A DNA stretch of 64,000 nt, taken from assembly GCA_031361295.1 (NCBI GenBank), contig JANMCN010000036.1, forward strand, positions 1 through 64,000. The letters are read 5' to 3'. The notes under the pieces were generated by a model, which saw only the letters and a program-made list of their open reading frames with translations, made no database searches and was not told the origin of the DNA. Below are positions 1 to 7,407 of the stretch, in pieces. The first letter of the stretch is position 1, and each line of letters starts with the position of its first letter. The position numbers were made by a program, and so were the translations under genes. The stretch comes from JALZOC01 sp031361295 (GTDB taxonomy: Bacteria; Acidobacteriota; Vicinamibacteria; Vicinamibacterales; 2-12-FULL-66-21).

Positions 1-218
1 CGCTGATCGTAGAAGATGTCGCGCCCGGCGAGCGCCGCCCGGTACAGGTGCCAGATGAGGATCTTCTGATCGGGAGGCAGGGCCGTGAAGCCGTCCGTGT
101 ACAACTGCACGACCGCGGCCTCCTCGACACGCTCCAGCAGATACGTCCGGCCCGCGGGCGCCGGCGTGTCCGTGACAGGCGTGTTGCCGTCTCTGTCGTG
201 ATCTGTCCCGCAACTCAT
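1..218 (-). CDS. M49 (dipeptidyl-peptidase III-like) zinc peptidase, N-terminal part, cut by window edge
   Basis: The minus strand is open from an ATG at 218 to the left edge (72 complete codons). After about 22 polar residues it reads YLLERVEEAAVVQLYTDGF, then an IWHLYRAALAGRDIFYDQ-type segment, which I recognise as the N-terminal region of bacterial M49/DPP III-like metallopeptidases; these remove dipeptides from peptide N-termini. The zinc motif (HEXXGH-type) would lie outside the window. Start choice: the ATG overlaps the stop of the upstream truncated frame as ATGA; an in-frame GTG nine bases upstream, with GGAG before it, is an alternative. Family assignment rests on about 50 residues. 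Confidence 0.65.
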   Translation of the reverse strand, partial: MSCGTDHDRDGNTPVTDTPAPAGRTYLLERVEEAAVVQLYTDGFTALPPDQKILIWHLYRAALAGRDIFYDQ

Positions 219-418
219 CGTTCGCACCGTCGTGACTGCTCCAATCCATTGAACCGCTGTCGAGAGTACGGAGGCAGGCAGAGGCCGGCCCGCCCACGCC
301 GCTCGGCGACCCCCTGGAAGAGGCCCGCGTCCACGGGCACCTTCGCCGCGTCGGTCCCGAGCAGGTTCCTGGATCCGGTGACGGCCCGGGCGGCACCGGC
401 GAACGTGATGGAGGGCAT
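215..418 (-). pseudogene. N-terminal remnant of an MBL-fold RNA-exonuclease-like hydrolase
   Basis: A 67-codon frame whose first 36 residues read like the start of the RNase J/CPSF-type metallo-beta-lactamase family (MPSITFAGAARAVTGS, then a VDAGLFQG-like turn). Intact proteins continue with a conserved leader and the HxHxDH zinc motif over roughly 450 residues; here similarity stops after GLFQG and the frame ends at a TGA overlapping the next start. No HxHxDH segment occurs in any frame before 215. The simplest reading is a deletion that removed most of the gene and left its start, and perhaps its promoter, in front of the M49 gene. The cysteine expected in the DCGLFQG motif is alanine here, also consistent with decay. 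Confidence 0.55.
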
Positions 419-428
419 TGACGTTCAG

Positions 429-434
429 TATAAT
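429..434 (+). promoter_or_regulatory. -10 element TATAAT before the MTHFR-like gene
   Basis: Perfect TATAAT 26 nt upstream of the ATG at 461, giving a predicted leader of about 20 nt. No convincing -35 at 17 nt; the TTGACG at 418-423 is too close to serve as one. Confidence 0.4.
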
Positions 435-460
435 CGTGGGCGACAGGTCAACCGTCCTCG

Positions 461-1330
461 ATGCAACCCCTTCTCGACAACCTGCGCTCGGGCCACCCGG
501 TAATCGCGGCGGAGCTGAGGCCGCCGCGCGCGGAGCTCGAAGCGTCTGCGAGCATGGACGCCTGGATCGATACGTATCACGCGGTGCGCAGCCTGACGCG
601 CTCCGGCACGTTCGTGTTCCTCACCGACAGCGCCGTCGGGTCGAAGGAAGAAGACAACCTTCGTCACCTCGTCATCAACCTCGGGAGCGACGTCCCCCGG
701 TCGGGCGTGGTGCCGTTTCTCACCTGCAAACACCCGCTCGACTATTGCCTGGCGTACGCGGATCGCGCGCACCATCACGGATTCGAGGCGCTCGTCGTTC
801 TCGGTGGCGACAAGAGCGTCGGCGCGGGGCGATGCCTGGATCATGCGTGGCAGCTGCGCGAAGAAATCCGGCAGCGGGTGCCGGGCCTGGCACTCGGCGG
901 CTGGGCGAATCCTCATCGGAACGCGGCGGCCCAGGTCGGGCACCTCCTGGCGGAGCACGCGACCGCCGAGTTCTACCTGACGCAGATTGTTTCGCACCAC
1001 AGCCGCCGGCAGGTCGACGAATTCCTGGAAGAGGCGGAGCAGCGCGCGCTGGGCATCCCGGGACTGTTCGGCGTGTTCTACTACCGATCCGCCAATCCGC
1101 GGACACTCCGTGCGCTCGCGGGATTCCTGCCCGTCCCCGCAGAGGCGTTGACGGCCGAATTCGCCTCGGGCGCCACGCCCGAAGCCATCTGCGCGCTGTC
1201 CATCCGACGGCTGTCGGAGGCCGGGGTGCGGCACTTCTATATCAGCAACCTGCCGATCAACCGCGCCGCCCACACGCTGCAGCGCATCATGGATCTCGCG
1301 GGTGCCGCGACGGCCAGACCCGAGCGCTGA
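461..1330 (+). CDS. methylenetetrahydrofolate reductase-like protein
   Basis: A 289-residue protein of the length of the catalytic barrel of MetF. Family landmarks in order: an early ELRPPR segment, equivalent to the EFFPP strand carrying the catalytic Glu; GGDKS in the middle; LGGWANPHRN, equivalent to the ANP/GYPEGHP loop; EFYLTQIV followed by a helix ending in FLEEAEQ; and a C-terminal IPGLFGVFYY ... ISNLPI segment. MTHFR reduces 5,10-methylene-THF to 5-methyl-THF with a flavin. The sequence is divergent from MetF and there is no metE/metH neighbour, so a related flavin barrel activity is possible. ATG 461 is chosen because family similarity begins at once; its Shine-Dalgarno is weak. Confidence 0.65.
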   Translation: MQPLLDNLRSGHPVIAAELRPPRAELEASASMDAWIDTYHAVRSLTRSGTFVFLTDSAVGSKEEDNLRHLVINLGSDVPRSGVVPFLTCKHPLDYCLAYADRAHHHGFEALVVLGGDKSVGAGRCLDHAWQLREEIRQRVPGLALGGWANPHRNAAAQVGHLLAEHATAEFYLTQIVSHHSRRQVDEFLEEAEQRALGIPGLFGVFYYRSANPRTLRALAGFLPVPAEALTAEFASGATPEAICALSIRRLSEAGVRHFYISNLPINRAAHTLQRIMDLAGAATARPER

Positions 1331-1358
1331 TCGCCAGCTCCCGCGGAATCGATCGTCT

Positions 1359-2012
1359 TCAGCCGCCGGCGCCCTTGAACTGATCGTCCTCCTCCGCGAA
1401 CAGCACATTGAAGCTGGTCAGCGACCCATAACAGCCGCTGACGTAGGCCTGCAGCTTCACTTTCACGTCCTCCGGCATCTCCGCGGTGTTCACCTGCTGC
1501 TCGAGGGTGCGGAGACGGTTCCGCACCATGACGATCTTGTGGAAGAACGTCTCGATGGGCCAGCTCTTCTCCTGCAGTCCTGTGTTCCCCGGCCGCAGCA
1601 CCAGCTGGCCGTTCCGCCACTTTTCGGCGGGTGCGGCGGCGGTGATGCCTGCCTCTTCGCGGATGACGCGTCGCAGAATCATTTCGATGTCCATACCGGG
1701 ATCCTCATTCACGGGGGGAGCAAGCCGCTCGCGTTCGCTCACGATCGGGAACGGCTCCCGTTCGGTCTTCGCAGCGCGCTTCGACGACTCACGCGTGGGT
1801 GCGGTGATGTCGCTGCCCCAGCTCGCGACGCGCGACTCCTGGCCGACCCGTGGCCCGCCCCGGAAGTTGTGCTCGCTGTGGCAGTAGCCGCAGACGACGC
1901 GAATCGCCTGACCGTCGGCGTCGACCGCGACAACGGTGTGCATCCGATCGGTCTTACAGGCGCGGCAGAAGTCTTCAACCGATCCACCGGCGCGAAGTTG
2001 GGGAGGGGGCAT
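1359..2012 (-). CDS. zinc-ribbon protein with conserved C-terminal domain of unknown function
   Basis: 217 residues. The N-terminal 50 carry two CxxC pairs (FCRACK and VVCGYCHSEH) forming a likely zinc ribbon, followed by a charged linker of about 65 residues. The C-terminal part, from about residue 125, contains GQLVLRPGNTGLQEKSWPI, a helix IETFFHKIVMVRNRLRTLEQ, and a SGCYGSLTSFNVLF segment, giving a well-ordered mixed domain. I do not know a function for it. It is divergent from the aminotransferase gene at 2077 with 64 bp between them and convergent with the MTHFR-like gene. Start ATG at 2012 (MPPPQL); an ATG at 2020 is out of frame. Nucleic-acid binding through the ribbon is a guess only. 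Confidence 0.7.
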   Translation of the reverse strand: MPPPQLRAGGSVEDFCRACKTDRMHTVVAVDADGQAIRVVCGYCHSEHNFRGGPRVGQESRVASWGSDITAPTRESSKRAAKTEREPFPIVSERERLAPPVNEDPGMDIEMILRRVIREEAGITAAAPAEKWRNGQLVLRPGNTGLQEKSWPIETFFHKIVMVRNRLRTLEQQVNTAEMPEDVKVKLQAYVSGCYGSLTSFNVLFAEEDDQFKGAGG

Positions 2013-2064
2013 CGCGTCATGGTAACAAATCGGCCACGCGGAAGCCCGGGCCGGGACCCGGCGC

Positions 2065-2070
2065 TATACT
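2065..2070 (+). promoter_or_regulatory. -10 element TATACT, predicted leaderless start
   Basis: TATACT ends 6 nt before the ATG at 2077 and there is no Shine-Dalgarno, so transcription would start at or next to the start codon. Confidence 0.5.
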
Positions 2071-2076
2071 CGAAAA

Positions 2077-3264
2077 ATGGGCAAGTTCCTCGATTCGGTG
2101 CCCTTCTCCGGCATCATCCGCATTCGCGACATGATGTACACGGTCAAGGACCCGTTCCGCCTCGATCAGGGGGACGTCAGCTTCGACGCGCCCGATACCG
2201 TCAAGCGTGCGATGCACCGGGCGATCGACGACAACCACTCGCATTACCTGTCCACGACAGGTGTGCCGCGGCTGCTGGACCTCCTGGTGGAGAAGCTGCG
2301 CCGGCGCAACGGCATCCCCGTGCGGTCGCGCGAAGACGTGATGGTCACCACCGGGGGGATCCACGGGCTCTATCTGGTCTTCCAGGCGCTGCTCGAGCCG
2401 GGCGACGAAGTGATCGTGCCCGACCCGGAATGGCCCCCGTGCATGGGCAACATCACCGCCGCCCACGGCATCGCGGTCGCGTGCCCGCTCCACGAGCGCC
2501 TCGGGTGGAGGTACGACCCGGCGGAGCTCGAATCGATGATCACGCCACGAACGCGGGCCGTCTACATCAACTCCCCCCACAACCCGACGGGTGGCGTCCT
2601 GACCCGGACGGATCTCGAAGCCATCGCCGCGATCTGCAGGGAACGGGGGCTGTGGCTGATTTCGGACGAAGCGTACGAGGACGTCGTGTTCGACGGCGCC
2701 GAACATATCAGCGCCGCGTCGCTGCCGGACATGTACGAGCGCACGCTTTCGGTGTTCACGTTCAGCAAGTCGTACGCGATGACCGGATTGCGTCTGGGTT
2801 ACGTGGTCTGCAGCGACGCGCGGCTCTGCGAGCGCATGAAGAAGGCGCTCTTCTATACGTCGAGCAACGTGACGTCGGTGGTGCAGTACGGCGGAATCGG
2901 CGCGCTCGAGGGGCCGCAGGATTCGGTCCAGGCTTTTCGCGCCGAACTGCAGGCGAGGCGGGACCTCTTCTACGACGGCATCCGGACACACGCCTCCCGG
3001 ATCTTCAGCGGGTCCCCCCCGCGCGGGGCGTTCTACGCGTTCCTGCGGATCGACGACGCGTGGCAGCCCCCCGCGCCTTCGCCGGGCAGCTCACGATCGT
3101 GGGCGATGGCCGAGCACCTGATTGCGCGCGGCCGAATCGGCTGCGTACCGGGGGCGGACTTCGGCGCGAACGGCGAAGGGTGCATTCGTTTCTGCTTCGC
3201 GCGCGAGCGTGCGGAGCTTCGCGGGGCGATCGACTCGATAGGGGCCCTGTTCGCGGAGAGCTGA
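2077..3264 (+). CDS. PLP-dependent class I/II aminotransferase
   Basis: 395 residues, fold type I aminotransferase. Visible motifs: TTGGIHGLYL near residue 91, SPHNPTGG with the substrate Asn at 169, SDEAYEDV with Asp197 (PLP nitrogen) and Tyr200, and FSKSYAMTGLRLGY with the Schiff-base Lys231. The length and motif spacing fit the aspartate/aromatic aminotransferase subgroup; the substrate cannot be read from sequence. A short insertion rich in Pro/Ser occurs near residue 335. The gene stands alone between a divergent zinc-ribbon gene and the convergent REC-KaiB gene. Start ATG 2077 is supported by the TATACT hexamer just upstream. Confidence 0.88.
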   Translation: MGKFLDSVPFSGIIRIRDMMYTVKDPFRLDQGDVSFDAPDTVKRAMHRAIDDNHSHYLSTTGVPRLLDLLVEKLRRRNGIPVRSREDVMVTTGGIHGLYLVFQALLEPGDEVIVPDPEWPPCMGNITAAHGIAVACPLHERLGWRYDPAELESMITPRTRAVYINSPHNPTGGVLTRTDLEAIAAICRERGLWLISDEAYEDVVFDGAEHISAASLPDMYERTLSVFTFSKSYAMTGLRLGYVVCSDARLCERMKKALFYTSSNVTSVVQYGGIGALEGPQDSVQAFRAELQARRDLFYDGIRTHASRIFSGSPPRGAFYAFLRIDDAWQPPAPSPGSSRSWAMAEHLIARGRIGCVPGADFGANGEGCIRFCFARERAELRGAIDSIGALFAES

Positions 3265-3278
3265 CAGACGCGCGTCCG

Positions 3279-4058
3279 TCAGCTCTCCATCTCGCATCCC
3301 TCGAGCAGCTCGATGAGCACCGCCGGATTCGACATGTGGCCGAGGATGAAGGTGCGCGGTCCGGGCGACCGCTTCACCAGCGTGGGCGTGAACGCGATGC
3401 CGTCCTCGACGCCCATCGACGGATTGCTCGCGAGATCGCAAATCGTCAGCGTCACCTTGCCCGAGCGGTATCGGGAGAGCACGTTCCTGATGTTCTGGAT
3501 CGCATTCGCGGAACGGGGTGATTCAGTGCTCACGTACAAGATGAGTTCCACGGTGCCTGGACAATCGGCGCGCCCATCGTCCCCCGGACGTCCCGAGTTC
3601 GAACGGCGGACGGAGGATCCGCCCGGAGGGCGCGAGTCGCCGGCGCTCAGCCCCCGCTGCACCCGCCCGACGAGATCCTCCAGATCGAACGGTTTCTGGA
3701 TCACGTCGAACCCTTCGACATCGGGGTTCGGATGCGCCGTGACGACGAGGGTAGCGGTCGCGGCGAGAAGCCCTTCGGAGTGCGCCTGCTCGAGCAGCCA
3801 CCCGCCCGTGCGGCCAGGCAGCGAGTAGTCGGTGAGCACGAAGTCGAACGACTCCTCCCGCAACGCGTCGAGCGCCCGCTCGGCAGACGAGCAGGAAGTC
3901 ACCGCATACCCGGCGATCTCGAGGAGCGTCGTGAGCAGCTCCCGGATGTCCTTGTCGTCTTCCACGACGAGAATAGCCGCGCCGTCGAACGTGTCTCGGG
4001 TTTGAGAGGTGAGCCAGTTCCCGCCCGCCATGCCTGCCTGCCCCGACGAGTCTCTCAT
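3279..4058 (-). CDS. response regulator receiver - KaiB fusion protein (second copy)
   Basis: 259 residues from the ATG at 4058 (GGAG just upstream; a TTG at 4109 would add 17 residues). Residues about 27-138 form a receiver domain: ILVVEDD acidic pocket, phospho-acceptor Asp77 in FVLTDYSLPG, Thr107 in LVVTAHP, Lys122 in QKPFD. A 30-residue polar linker leads to a KaiB domain (about 169-256): VELILYVSTESPRSANAI, a central helix, then GVEDGIAFTPTLVKR, the KaiB EED-x-x-x-ATPTL segment. KaiB is the fold-switching clock protein that binds the KaiC CI ring. It lies 186 bp downstream of kaiC on the same strand. Domain order and residues are seen; a role in a KaiC-based signalling circuit is inferred. 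Confidence 0.85.
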   Translation of the reverse strand: MRDSSGQAGMAGGNWLTSQTRDTFDGAAILVVEDDKDIRELLTTLLEIAGYAVTSCSSAERALDALREESFDFVLTDYSLPGRTGGWLLEQAHSEGLLAATATLVVTAHPNPDVEGFDVIQKPFDLEDLVGRVQRGLSAGDSRPPGGSSVRRSNSGRPGDDGRADCPGTVELILYVSTESPRSANAIQNIRNVLSRYRSGKVTLTICDLASNPSMGVEDGIAFTPTLVKRSPGPRTFILGHMSNPAVLIELLEGCEMES

Positions 4059-4149
4059 ATGCTCCGTCCTGCCGGACGCCTGTCCGGCGACTGAACCGGA
4101 TGAGAGCAAATACGCTGCCGGGTTTCGGCTCCCCGTAAGTGACAGAACG

Positions 4150-4185
4150 GCGGGGCGTGACCCCGCACCAGGCCGGACGGCCTGG
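4150..4185 (-). terminator. tandem stem-loops between kaiC and the second REC-KaiB gene
   Basis: Two adjacent inverted repeats lie in the 186-bp gap: GCGGGG/CCCCGC (4150-4155 with 4161-4166) and CCAGGCC/GGCCTGG (4168-4174 with 4179-4185). There is no U-tract, so they may be a weak terminator, an attenuator or a 3'-end stabiliser that sets the ratio of kaiC to the downstream gene. Confidence 0.35.
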
Positions 4186-4244
4186 CTGGTGTGTATTCGG
4201 AGTTGACGCCGTGTGTCGCTGATGTCTCAGCGGTCGGCAGTGCG

Positions 4245-5690
4245 CTACCTGCGGGCGCTGCGCGTGGCCGCGACCTGGTCGGCCGTGAGCTTCGTGATCT
4301 TGAGGCCGCCGGACTCAATGTCGAGCGCGTATGGGTTCGGTTCGTGCCCGGAACCGCGCATCTTGATGACGCGTATCCGCCGATCGAGGCTGAAGCCGCC
4401 GATCGAATAGTCCATCGTGACGATCGCGTCGGCGATGGTCGAGAGGTAAGGGGCGCTGTGCTCGGTCACCTCGGACGTGCCGACGGTCTGGGTGATGAGC
4501 GCGCTTCGCCCGTGTTCGCGAAGGATCGACGCCACGCCAATCATGAACTGCCGGAATCCTTTCTCGGACGACGCATGCTCGATGGAGGAGATGCTGTCGA
4601 TGATCACGAGCGACGGCTTCAGTTCCTCGAGCCCCAGCCGCAGATCGACGAGCAGGTCCTCGAGACTCGTGGCCTCGGGATAGCGACAGATCATTGTCAG
4701 GTGGCCGCTCTCGATCGACGGCTCCATCCCCATCCCGATCGCGCGGTAATTCCGCAGCAGGATCCCGCGTGTCTCTTCGAACCCGTAATAGACGACGCGT
4801 TCACCGCGCATGGCGCCGGCCCTCGCGTAGATGCCGGCGAGCAGTGTCTTGCCGCTGCCGGTCGGACCGCGCACGATGACGATGGAGTTGCGGAGCCAGC
4901 CGCCGTGGGTCATCTCGTCCAGGCCCGCCACTCCGCTCGGATAACGCTCGACGTCCTGCCCGCTGTCGTGCGGCTCCTGCGCGTCGAGCGGGAACACGGC
5001 GAGGCCGCGGGTCGTGATGGCGCACGGGTATTCCCCTTTGTAGTGCGCGCTGCGGCGGTATTTGTTGACCTCGATCGAGCGCCGGCGGCGGCCGCCGTCC
5101 ACGATGTTCCGCAGGATGATCGTCAGGTCGCAGACGTAATCCTCGACCCCCATGGTCGTGAGCTGTCCGTAATCGCTCGGCGCTTCCGCCAGGATGACCG
5201 AGGTGACGCCGATCTTGCGCAACGCGTAAACGAGCTGGAAAAAGTGGCTCCGTAGCGCGTCGGCCGGAGGCCGCGGGCTGAAGAGCGCGGTCGCCGAGTC
5301 GATGACGCACGCGCGCGCGCCGGTCCGGCTCACCAGCGCCTCGAGGCGGTGCGTCAGGCCGGACAGGTCGTATTCGCCCGACACGAGCGTCGGCCCGTCC
5401 ATCGGCCGCGTGATGTCGGCAAAGTGCAGCGTGCCCTGCCGAACCGACCGCGAGGTGGCGAGGCCGAGTGAATCACCGCTGTCCTGGAGGTCGCTCGGAG
5501 ACTCTTCGACGGCCACGATGATGGTCGGAACGCCGTCCCGGGCAAGGTTGGACGCGATTTGCAGCCCGACGACGGTCTTGCCGGTTCCGCTCTTCCCCGC
5601 AATCAGCGTCGAACGGCCCTCCGGGATGCCGCCGTGGGTCAGGACGTCCAGCCCGGGGACTCCGGTTTGCAGTTTCTTCAGTGCGCTCAT
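4245..5690 (-). CDS. kaiC: KaiC, double-domain RecA-like clock/signalling ATPase
   Basis: 481 residues with two tandem KaiC/RecA domains. CI: Walker A GKSGTGKT at 32-39, catalytic Glu pair at 62-63, VIDSATALF Walker B near 130. CII: Walker A GPTGSGKT at 275-282, Glu pair 305-306, Walker B VIIDSISSI near 362. The CII end keeps LSTIAD (Ser417-Thr418), which aligns with the autophosphorylated Ser431-Thr432 pair of Synechococcus KaiC, and the KMRGS motif near 443. It is somewhat shorter than cyanobacterial KaiC and lacks the long C-terminal tail that binds KaiA; no kaiA is present. The start overlaps the stop of the upstream REC-KaiB gene as ATGA, so the two are translationally coupled. Autokinase/ATPase activity is inferred from conserved residues. 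Confidence 0.92.
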   Translation of the reverse strand: MSALKKLQTGVPGLDVLTHGGIPEGRSTLIAGKSGTGKTVVGLQIASNLARDGVPTIIVAVEESPSDLQDSGDSLGLATSRSVRQGTLHFADITRPMDGPTLVSGEYDLSGLTHRLEALVSRTGARACVIDSATALFSPRPPADALRSHFFQLVYALRKIGVTSVILAEAPSDYGQLTTMGVEDYVCDLTIILRNIVDGGRRRRSIEVNKYRRSAHYKGEYPCAITTRGLAVFPLDAQEPHDSGQDVERYPSGVAGLDEMTHGGWLRNSIVIVRGPTGSGKTLLAGIYARAGAMRGERVVYYGFEETRGILLRNYRAIGMGMEPSIESGHLTMICRYPEATSLEDLLVDLRLGLEELKPSLVIIDSISSIEHASSEKGFRQFMIGVASILREHGRSALITQTVGTSEVTEHSAPYLSTIADAIVTMDYSIGGFSLDRRIRVIKMRGSGHEPNPYALDIESGGLKITKLTADQVAATRSARR

Positions 5691-6394
5691 GCCTTCGCGT
5701 CAACTCCACAGACCCGCAGCAGGTCCGACAGCACGTCCGTCTCGCGCAGGTTGCCGAGCACCCACATCCGCGGCGCCGGGAACCGCTTCACCAGCGTCGG
5801 CGTGAACGCGATGCGATCTTCGTCGCCCGCAAACGGTTCGCGCACGAGATCGCGGATCGAGCACTTCACCTGCGTGGCCTCGAACTGGGCGAGCAGCCGT
5901 TCGAGGTTCCGGCGCGCCTGGATCGAGGCCGGCGATGCCGAGCTGATATAGAGCACCAGTTCGACGCGGTAACCTGCGGTGTCCGACTCGATGGTGCTGT
6001 CGTGTCCGCTTCGGTCGCCTGCGGCGACCAGCAGGATACTCCTGACCTGCTCGAGGAACTGATCGAGATCGAGCGGCTTGCCGATGACGGGGATGTCCTC
6101 CACGTCGCGCACGTGCGGATGCGCCGTGACGATGACCGCTGCCGTATGGGCGAGCAGACCGAGGCGGCCCGCCTCCTGCAGCATCCATGCACCCGTGCCG
6201 CCGGGCATCGCATAGTCGCTGAGTACGAGGTTATAACGTGCCTCCTTCAGCCGTTTCAACCCCTCGTGCGCGTTTGCGGCCTCGTCGACGCGGTGACCCT
6301 CGAGCTCGAGGGCCAGCGTGAGCATCTGCCGGAGATCTTCCTGGTCATCGACCACCAGGATGCGTGCCGGGGCGGGCGCCCTCGTCGCCGTCAT
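5687..6394 (-). CDS. response regulator receiver - KaiB fusion protein (first copy)
   Basis: 235 residues. Receiver domain about 10-125: ILVVDDQED pocket (Asp16, Asp17), phospho-acceptor Asp60 in LVLSDYAMPGG, Thr90 in VIVTAHP, Lys106 in IGKPLD. KaiB domain about 143-230: RVELVLYISSASPASIQA, then AGDEDRIAFTPTLVKRFP, matching the KaiB core. It is the first gene of the operon and overlaps kaiC by 4 bp. Start ATG 6394 is chosen because a GGGGGGA purine run precedes it and the receiver begins within 10 residues; the frame stays open further upstream but that stretch looks non-coding. In cyanobacteria fold-switched KaiB binds the pseudo-receiver of CikA, so a covalent receiver is a notable arrangement. 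Confidence 0.85.
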   Translation of the reverse strand: MTATRAPAPARILVVDDQEDLRQMLTLALELEGHRVDEAANAHEGLKRLKEARYNLVLSDYAMPGGTGAWMLQEAGRLGLLAHTAAVIVTAHPHVRDVEDIPVIGKPLDLDQFLEQVRSILLVAAGDRSGHDSTIESDTAGYRVELVLYISSASPASIQARRNLERLLAQFEATQVKCSIRDLVREPFAGDEDRIAFTPTLVKRFPAPRMWVLGNLRETDVLSDLLRVCGVDAKA

Positions 6395-6623
6395 GCGACC
6401 ATCCCCCCGATGTCGCCCTGACGATGGCTGACACCCGGACAGCCGGCCCCAAATGCACCCGCGCCGGCAAGGGGGCGACCGTCCATCATGCAGTGCGGCC
6501 CGCACACGCCAGCGGCGTCGGCGCCCAGTGCGCACCATTGCACGTCGTCGCGCGTCCGCGCCCGGGTCAGACACGTCACCGACGTCCGAAAAAGCAAATT
6601 TGTTGCCGGACGGGGCCGTTGAC

Positions 6624-7364
6624 TCAGCGAACGTGGCGTCCGCCGTCCACCCGCAGGGTTTCGCCGGTGACGAAGTCGGACTGGATGAGGAACGCAACGG
6701 CTTTGACGACCTCCTCCGCGCCACCCCATCGGCCGAGGGGGGTGGACTGCTCGACGGCGGCCTGCTCCTCCGCCGACGTGCCCGGCGGTGGGAGGATGGG
6801 GCCCGGCGCGACGGTATTCACGAGGATCTGGTCGGCCGCAAGCTCGAGCGCGAGCGCCTCGCTCAGCCCGACGACCGCATGCTTCGCGACGTAGTACGGC
6901 AGGTAGCCCTTGTAGCGCGGCCGGCCGCTCACGGCGACCCAGTCCGAGAAGTTGACGATCCGTCCTCCGCCGGCCGCACGAAGGTGCGGGACGGCCGCAT
7001 GCGCGCACAGGAAGGCGGCCTTCAGATCGACATCGATCACCCTGTCCCACGCATCCTCGTCGGTCGCATCGAACGGCACTTCCGCATAAACCGACGCCAT
7101 GTTGATCAGCACGTCGAGTCGGCCAAGCGCCGCGGCGGCTGCGTCCACCAGCCTCGCGCACGCGGGACCGTCCGACAGATCGGCGCGAAACAGGAACGCA
7201 CGGCGCCCGGCCGCGCGCACCGCGTCGGCGGCGTCCTCGGCCTCGCGGCTCGATCGGTTGTAGGAAAGTGCCACGTCGACGCCGCGCCGGGCCAGATCGA
7301 GGGCAATCGCTGCGCCGATGCGCCTGCCGCCCGTGATCAGCGCGGCGCGGTTGTGAAAATCCAT
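6624..7364 (-). CDS. short-chain dehydrogenase/reductase, pteridine-reductase/FabG-like
   Basis: 246 residues, classical SDR. The N-terminus has ALITGGRRIGAAIA, the TGxRRIG variant typical of pteridine-reductase-like SDRs; then a DLSD motif, NMASVY in place of NNAG, IVNFSDW with the catalytic-region Ser, YYVAKHA with Tyr-x-x-x-Lys, and VNTVAPGPI. It should use NAD(P)H to reduce a carbonyl or a pterin-like ring; the substrate is not determinable. The ATG at 7364 places the Rossmann strand at residue 8 as is usual. About 230 bp separate it from the downstream Kai operon, so co-transcription is uncertain. It follows the LigD-type gene on the same strand with 43 bp between. Confidence 0.85.
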   Translation of the reverse strand: MDFHNRAALITGGRRIGAAIALDLARRGVDVALSYNRSSREAEDAADAVRAAGRRAFLFRADLSDGPACARLVDAAAAALGRLDVLINMASVYAEVPFDATDEDAWDRVIDVDLKAAFLCAHAAVPHLRAAGGGRIVNFSDWVAVSGRPRYKGYLPYYVAKHAVVGLSEALALELAADQILVNTVAPGPILPPPGTSAEEQAAVEQSTPLGRWGGAEEVVKAVAFLIQSDFVTGETLRVDGGRHVR

Positions 7365-7407
7365 GGCTGCCAGGAGGGATCGAACGATCGTGGCCGGTGT
7401 GCGCTCC

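Noticed and set aside
418..434. TTGACG next to TATAAT as a complete promoter
   Set aside because: Only 5 bp separate the two hexamers, against the required spacing of about 17.
1302..3521. A very long plus-strand open frame of more than 700 codons
   Set aside because: It runs antisense or out of frame through the zinc-ribbon and aminotransferase genes; residues are Arg/Ala/Pro-rich with no family, a common artefact of high GC.
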